Shown here piece by piece: positions 60,080 to 64,000 of a DNA stretch of 64,000 nucleotides. The stretch lies in NCBI GenBank assembly GCA_017508975.1, contig JAFWQU010000012.1, positions 1 to 64,000 of the forward strand. Direction: 5' to 3'. The notes under the pieces are model-generated. The model saw nothing but the letters and a program-made list of their open reading frames with translations, did no database searches and was not told where the DNA came from. This stretch comes from Clostridia bacterium (GTDB taxonomy: Bacteria > Bacillota > Clostridia > Christensenellales > Aristaeellaceae). Made by a program: the position numbers and the translations under genes. Within the stretch, counting starts at the first letter, position 1. Each line of letters begins with the position of its first letter.

Positions 60080-61401
60080 TCCTCCCGGCAGATGTGCTTG
60101 AACTTTCCGCTGACCGGATGGGCCTGCGGCGGCCGCCCGTCGTGCGTGATGACGAGATCCCGCACGCCTTTCTCCGCGAAGAAGGCCCGCAGCCGCCGCT
60201 CCGCCTCGGCGAAGGCCTCCTCGGGCCGGTCGCCGACCAGGCGCAGGGAGAGCCGGTCCGGGGCGGACTGCACCAGCTGGAACCGGCGGATGGACGGGAT
60301 CTCCTCGAGGATCTTGTAGAGCGACATCGGCGCGACCTTCACGCCGCCGGCGAAAGTGAGCGTATCGTCCGTCCGGCCCTCGATCTCAAGCCAGCGCGTG
60401 TGCCGGCCGCAGCCGCAGGGCTCCTCGTGCACGATCACGCGGTCGGTCAGCTCATAGCGGATAAAGGGCTGGATCCGGTTTGCCAGGTTCGTGATCAGCA
60501 CCTTGTCGGAGAGCACGCCGGGCGCCACGGGCCGGTTGTCCCGGTCCACCGGCTCGACGATCACCCAGTCCTCGTTGAGGTGCAGGTGTCCGTTGGCACA
60601 CTCGCATGCGATCTCCCCGCCCTCCGTACAGGAGTAGTGCGTCTGGACATAGCAGCCGAACCGGTCCGCCAGCTTCTTCCGGACCGCGTCCGTCAGCAGC
60701 TCCCCGCCGGTGATCACCACGTCGGGATGGATCCGCAGCGCGTCGAAATCCGCCAGCAGGGCCAGGTTCGAGGGGTAGCCGCTGAGCATGGCCGGCTGGA
60801 AGGCGTTGAGCTCCCGGATGATCTGCTCCTCCGGCGCGTTGACGTCCACGGTGATCTTGGTCTGCCGGCCGGGCATTTTCAGCTGCAGATAGCGCGACAT
60901 GCCGCAGGCCAGGTAGAAGCCGTAGTTCGCGAACACGCCCGCGGTCTTTTTTCCGTGGCGCATGAAGGCTTTGTAATCCTCCCGCCGCGCGAAGGTGCGG
61001 AACGCCGCGACCGCGGAGGAGACGTCGATCATCTTCTTGTCGTAGAGCACGACAGCGGGATTGCCCGTGGAGCCGGAGGTTCTGAAAACCAGATACTTTC
61101 CGTCGAGCATCCGGCCGATGTGGTCCGGGTCCGCCGTGAAGGCGTCGACCCGCGCCATCGTGACCCCGCGGTCGGTCAGCACGTCGTCAAAACGGGCCAT
61201 CAGCTTTGGCTTGCTGACGGGCGGCAGATCCGCCAGCCGGTATGCCGCCGGAATCCCCGCGAAGCGCTCCCGGTAGAAGGGGCTGTTCTCCCGCGCGAAG
61301 TCCACCAGCGCCCGCAGCCGGCGTTCCTGCAGTCCCGCCAGCCGCTCCCCGGAAAGCCGTCCCCCGCGAGCGGTCTGGACCATTGTGTGTAAAAGGCTCA
61401 T
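60076..61401 (-). CDS. PaaK-like AMP-binding ligase
   Basis: A 441-residue acyl-adenylating enzyme related to phenylacetate-CoA ligase and F390 synthetase. The nucleotide loop FRTSGSTGNP (106-115) is clear. A Cys pair and His/Cys cluster (EEPCGCGRH) may bind zinc, as in that family. The C-terminal domain ends VSGKFKHI with the conserved lysine. The substrate acid is unknown. ThpR is coupled downstream. Confidence 0.87.
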   Translation of the reverse strand: MSLLHTMVQTARGGRLSGERLAGLQERRLRALVDFARENSPFYRERFAGIPAAYRLADLPPVSKPKLMARFDDVLTDRGVTMARVDAFTADPDHIGRMLDGKYLVFRTSGSTGNPAVVLYDKKMIDVSSAVAAFRTFARREDYKAFMRHGKKTAGVFANYGFYLACGMSRYLQLKMPGRQTKITVDVNAPEEQIIRELNAFQPAMLSGYPSNLALLADFDALRIHPDVVITGGELLTDAVRKKLADRFGCYVQTHYSCTEGGEIACECANGHLHLNEDWVIVEPVDRDNRPVAPGVLSDKVLITNLANRIQPFIRYELTDRVIVHEEPCGCGRHTRWLEIEGRTDDTLTFAGGVKVAPMSLYKILEEIPSIRRFQLVQSAPDRLSLRLVGDRPEEAFAEAERRLRAFFAEKGVRDLVITHDGRPPQAHPVSGKFKHICREE

Positions 61402-61445
61402 AACTCTTCTCCTGATATGTACGCTTTTGCTTGATGTACAGCTCT

Positions 61446-61532
61446 CTTCAAAAGGGTGAACCCGAAGGTCCAGGGCGATCGGAAAGCCGCCAGTCCGGCT
61501 GCGGACCTGGTCGCGCCCGCAGGCGCGAAATC
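61446..61532. repeat. Long-form hairpin element
   Basis: Direct copy with the CGCCAGTCCGGCTGCGGACC insert and the TCGCGCC/GGCGCGA hairpin; ends degraded. Confidence 0.85.
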
Positions 61533-61555
61533 TCCTTGCGCAAAACTCGCATGGA

Positions 61556-62257
61556 TCATGGAATCTCTTCCGTCCCCTCCAAGTCCTCCGGATCCGGAAG
61601 CGCCTTGCCGCTGAGAATGATGCGGGTGAGCGCCTTGAGCTCGTTGTGGCTCATTTTGTACTGGCGGTAGTCGACGAACGTGTCCCCACTGAGGGCGTCG
61701 CCGACCTTGGCGGTGCGCACCGAGATCTTGACATTCCGGCTCGCGGAGGCGCAGATGGTGACCTTCCAGCTCTCCAGATGCTCCCGGAAATACGGCGCGT
61801 TGTAGTGGGTGCCCCGGTACATGCTGTAGACGCCGTCCAGCAGCACCAGCCGGCCGGTATAGCCCTCCTGCGCCAGGTACGCGGCCAGCACCGTCGCGGG
61901 ATAGCCGCCGACGGAGTAGCCGATCAGAATGATCTCGCTGCCCTCCTGTGCCCAGCTGAGCAGCTGGGGACGGAGGTCCTTCATCACGGCGTCGCTCGCG
62001 ACGGAGCAGGAATTGTACTGGCTGTCCGCCTGGGGGATCAGCAGCGTTCCGTCCGCCGCGGCCAGACCGTCGGTGTTTCGCAGGGCGGTAAAATAGTCCC
62101 CGGAGCCCGTGAAGAAGATGTACCGCTTCATCAGGTCCTCCTCCGTGGCCGGCAGGAGCAGACAGCTGGTTTTCCCGATCCGGACAATCTCCGCGGAGGC
62201 AGATGCGGACAGCATAATCAGAAATACCAGCAGAAGGAGCCAAACTCTCTTGATCAT
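61556..62257 (-). CDS. Secreted alpha/beta hydrolase-like protein
   Basis: A 233-residue secreted protein: signal peptide (1-22, MIKRVWLLLLVFLIMLSASASA). The elbow IGYSVGGYPATV suggests an alpha/beta hydrolase serine, and the VYSMYRGTHYNAPYF region follows. The C-terminal histidine is HNEL or is absent, so activity is uncertain. ATG 62257 has AGAGGAAA upstream. Confidence 0.78.
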   Translation of the reverse strand: MIKRVWLLLLVFLIMLSASASAEIVRIGKTSCLLLPATEEDLMKRYIFFTGSGDYFTALRNTDGLAAADGTLLIPQADSQYNSCSVASDAVMKDLRPQLLSWAQEGSEIILIGYSVGGYPATVLAAYLAQEGYTGRLVLLDGVYSMYRGTHYNAPYFREHLESWKVTICASASRNVKISVRTAKVGDALSGDTFVDYRQYKMSHNELKALTRIILSGKALPDPEDLEGTEEIP

Positions 62258-62392
62258 CCGGTTTTCCTCTGTTTCATGAAATATGAGGGTCGAATCCTGT
62301 GTCGATTTGGAGAGAATCCAGAAGGGCGAAGGCCCTGCCCAAGCTGACTTCAAACCTCCAAGCTGACCCAAAGCCTCCCCCAAGGCGCATTG

Positions 62393-62445
62393 CCGAAGGT
62401 CCAGGGCGATCGGAAAGCCCTGGTCGCGCCCGCAGGCGCGAAATT
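62393..62445. repeat. Short-form hairpin element
   Basis: Direct copy of the core with CCAGGGC/GCCCTGG and TCGCGCC/GGCGCGA stems. Confidence 0.87.
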
Positions 62446-62504
62446 TTTTATGAAGAAATTGCCATGTGTCGCGTATATCCGTATAAATTGGCAGGAAAAC
62501 ATCT

Positions 62505-63218
62505 TCAGAACCGAGAGGAACGCCTCTCCCCATGCTCGTCAACACTCTCCAGCCGGAAGCGCCCTTCCTCAACAATCATCGCCGTGAGCCGGCCGCCCTT
62601 CCCGCACCCCGTGTCGATACAGATCACCCCGCACTCCGGCAGAACATGCCACTCACCGGGCTGCAGCGGCTGCGTCTTCTGCTTTCCCCCGGGAAACCAG
62701 ACCGGGTAGTCCAGGGCGATATGCCCCACCACCGTCAGCGGCCCGGCATAGACATTGGTCTGCACGGTTTCATGGTCGTGCAGCAGGGTCTGCGGATCGT
62801 TTTCTTCCACGGGCGTTTTCCGGACGGCGGCATGGACGGCCTGGAAAGCCGTGTCCTTCCACCAGAGCCGGCAGTGCTCCCGCAGCCAGGGGATCGCGTC
62901 CTCCATCCGGGCATGGTGCGCCTTGAAGCTCCGGACCGTTGCCTGGCGGCCCACCCGGTTCCAGACCATCTTATCCGAGAAGGACAGTTTCTCGGCCAGC
63001 AGGTAGTCCTCATGGTTCCCCCGCAGAAGCACAAAGCGCTCGCCGAAGTCCTCCGCCAGCTCCCGCACGGTCCGGAAGACCTCCCAGGAGTCCGGCCCCC
63101 GGTCGAACAGATCCCCCAGCAGAACCAGCGTGTCCTGCCGCCCGGCCCCGACCTTCTCCAGCAGGGACTGGAGCGCGCTGTCGCAGCCGTGAATATCGCC
63201 AATCAGGATGGTTCTCAT
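62505..63218 (-). CDS. Metallophosphoesterase (PrpE/ApaH-like Ser/Thr phosphatase type)
   Basis: A 237-residue phosphatase with GDIHG (7-11), GDLFDRG (35-41) and GNHED (about 67-71), which bind the two metals, and later histidine motifs HAAV and GHIALDYPV. The layout matches bacterial serine/threonine phosphatases and diadenosine tetraphosphatases. Substrate unknown. Confidence 0.93.
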   Translation of the reverse strand: MRTILIGDIHGCDSALQSLLEKVGAGRQDTLVLLGDLFDRGPDSWEVFRTVRELAEDFGERFVLLRGNHEDYLLAEKLSFSDKMVWNRVGRQATVRSFKAHHARMEDAIPWLREHCRLWWKDTAFQAVHAAVRKTPVEENDPQTLLHDHETVQTNVYAGPLTVVGHIALDYPVWFPGGKQKTQPLQPGEWHVLPECGVICIDTGCGKGGRLTAMIVEEGRFRLESVDEHGERRSSRF

Positions 63219-63281
63219 TATAAGCTTCCCCGTTATGCTCGTTTCCTAAGAAAGAATTGACCTCTTTCAAAGGTGTATTCC

Positions 63282-63524
63282 CCGAAGGTCCCCCGAAGGT
63301 CCAGGGCGATCGGAAAGCCCTGGTCGCGGCCCGCAGGCCGCGAAATCCCCTGAAAAAATCATCTTCCAGAGAGAACCCGAATTTCATACCAATCTCAAGA
63401 AAGAATTGCAAATCCAGCAACAGCATGTGGCCGAAGGTCCAGGGCGATCGGAAAGCCCTGGTCGCGGCCCGCAGGCCGCGAAATCTCACTGTTGACAATA
63501 AGCATTCTAAACTGAGATCAGTAT
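63282..63524. repeat. Short-form copy followed by a full-length 139-bp element at a stop codon
   Basis: 63282-63347: direct copy with a duplicated CCGAAGGTCC start. 63386-63524: complete element, ends ATACCAATCTCAAG and ACTGAGATCAGTAT; its last base is the last base of the TGA stop of the ABC gene on the minus strand. Confidence 0.92.
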
Positions 63525-64000
63525 CAGATCCCCGTATTATTCTGAACAGCGATCGAAACCAGCCGGCTGTTCTCAATGTGATAGCGCTTGTTGCAGATCG
63601 CCAGCGCCGCCCTGCGGTGGGTGACGATGAGGACGGTCTTGTCCCGCAGCGCGGCGATGTTGTGCAGAATGCGGGCCTCCGTGGTCTCATCCAGCGCGGA
63701 GGTGGCCTCGTCCAGCAGGAGAATCGGCGCGTCGGACAGCAGCGCCCGGGCGATCGCCACCCGCTGCGCCTGGCCTTCGCTCAGCCCGACGCCCCGCTCG
63801 CCCAGCCGGGCGTCCAGACCGATCTCCCGCACCAGCTCCTCCAGACAGGCGGCCTCGATGGCCTGCTGCAGTCGCTCGTCGGTCGCTCCGTTGGTGAACA
63901 TCGCCAGGTTGTCCCGGAGTGTGCCGGAGAACAGCGTGTTCCCCTGGGGCACATAGGCGAAGAGCCCACGGGTGCCCCGGCAGGCGGGGATGGCCTCCTC
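63524..64000 (-). CDS. ABC transporter ATP-binding/permease protein, C-terminal part (cut by window edge)
   Basis: The last 158 residues of an ABC exporter half-transporter. They hold the Q-loop region (FAYVPQGNTLFSGTLRDNL), the signature GLSEGQAQRVAIARAL, Walker B ILLLDEATSALD and the switch histidine in IVTHRRAAL. The frame is open to the window end; the transmembrane part lies beyond it. The last residues (NNTGI) precede a TGA that shares a base with a repeat end. Confidence 0.92.
   Translation of the reverse strand, partial: EEAIPACRGTRGLFAYVPQGNTLFSGTLRDNLAMFTNGATDERLQQAIEAACLEELVREIGLDARLGERGVGLSEGQAQRVAIARALLSDAPILLLDEATSALDETTEARILHNIAALRDKTVLIVTHRRAALAICNKRYHIENSRLVSIAVQNNTGI

Noticed and set aside
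31561-63524. The 139-bp elements as insertion sequences
   Set aside because: They carry no transposase gene. They could be non-autonomous relatives of one, but none is in the window.

Overview
The window is GC-rich DNA from a Gram-positive Clostridia-type chromosome. The evidence is an hrcA-grpE-dnaK cluster under a CIRCE operator, strong AGGAGG ribosome sites, Sec signal peptides of clostridial style, and sugar ABC importers without a dedicated ATPase. The gene mix (three GH43 enzymes, CUT1 transporters, a DUF5696-type protein, a Yip1-type membrane protein) suggests an uncultured gut or rumen fibre degrader, perhaps Christensenellales-like; this taxonomy is inference from gene content only.

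Layout. 1-2122: heat-shock operon on the minus strand. 2189-4343: a secreted protein and a family 2 glycosyltransferase, ended by a terminator. 4344-5392: repeat-only region. 5393-10627: an RNA-repair-type operon with two WYL proteins, a TROVE-related/vWA protein (DUF2828-like) and the RNA ligase RtcB, with a tRNA-like RNA on each side of the vWA gene. 10685-14656: GNAT, Nudix and metallo-beta-lactamase-fold genes plus a large unassigned protein, minus strand. 14748-19828: secreted protein, GH43, adenine deaminase, and an AT-richer gene for a secreted cysteine-motif protein. 20025-27555: small enzymes, a MATE exporter, a methyltransferase and a short-chain dehydrogenase. 27660-31505: secreted protein, an ABC exporter and a small membrane protein. 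32250-35689: an HTH/desulfoferrodoxin fusion, GNAT plus a PfkB kinase, and a GH43. 35777-50960: a carbohydrate locus with a secreted GH43, two solute-binding proteins, two pairs of permeases, two unusual envelope proteins and an ArsR-type regulator. 51148-64000: mostly minus-strand housekeeping and accessory enzymes, including a VanZ-carboxypeptidase fusion, a 2'-5' RNA ligase-like protein, a PaaK-like ligase and the end of an ABC exporter.

Two things stand out. First, the RtcB operon. The RNA at about 7600-7806 resembles bacterial Y RNA (YrlA type): long helices followed by a tRNA-like module with a canonical T arm. A second tRNA-like fold at 9308-9384, between the vWA gene and rtcB, has a 5-bp stem and a 7-nt loop identical to the loop of tRNA-Lys(UUU). 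Both modules share the same closing helix and a similar D-like loop. rtcB itself uses GGA for 25 of 34 glycines, while the neighbouring vWA gene uses GGA once in 24. Together this suggests a tRNA-damage sensing and repair unit.

Second, about 36 copies of an interspersed element sit in almost every larger gap. The full element is 139 bp, with inverted ends ATACTGATCTCA/TGAGATCAGTAT and two internal hairpins whose stems vary by compensatory changes. Several copies begin exactly at a stop codon. Two further repeat families (a GCCCCAGC palindrome and a 209-bp inverted-repeat element) accompany it. No transposase is present in the window.
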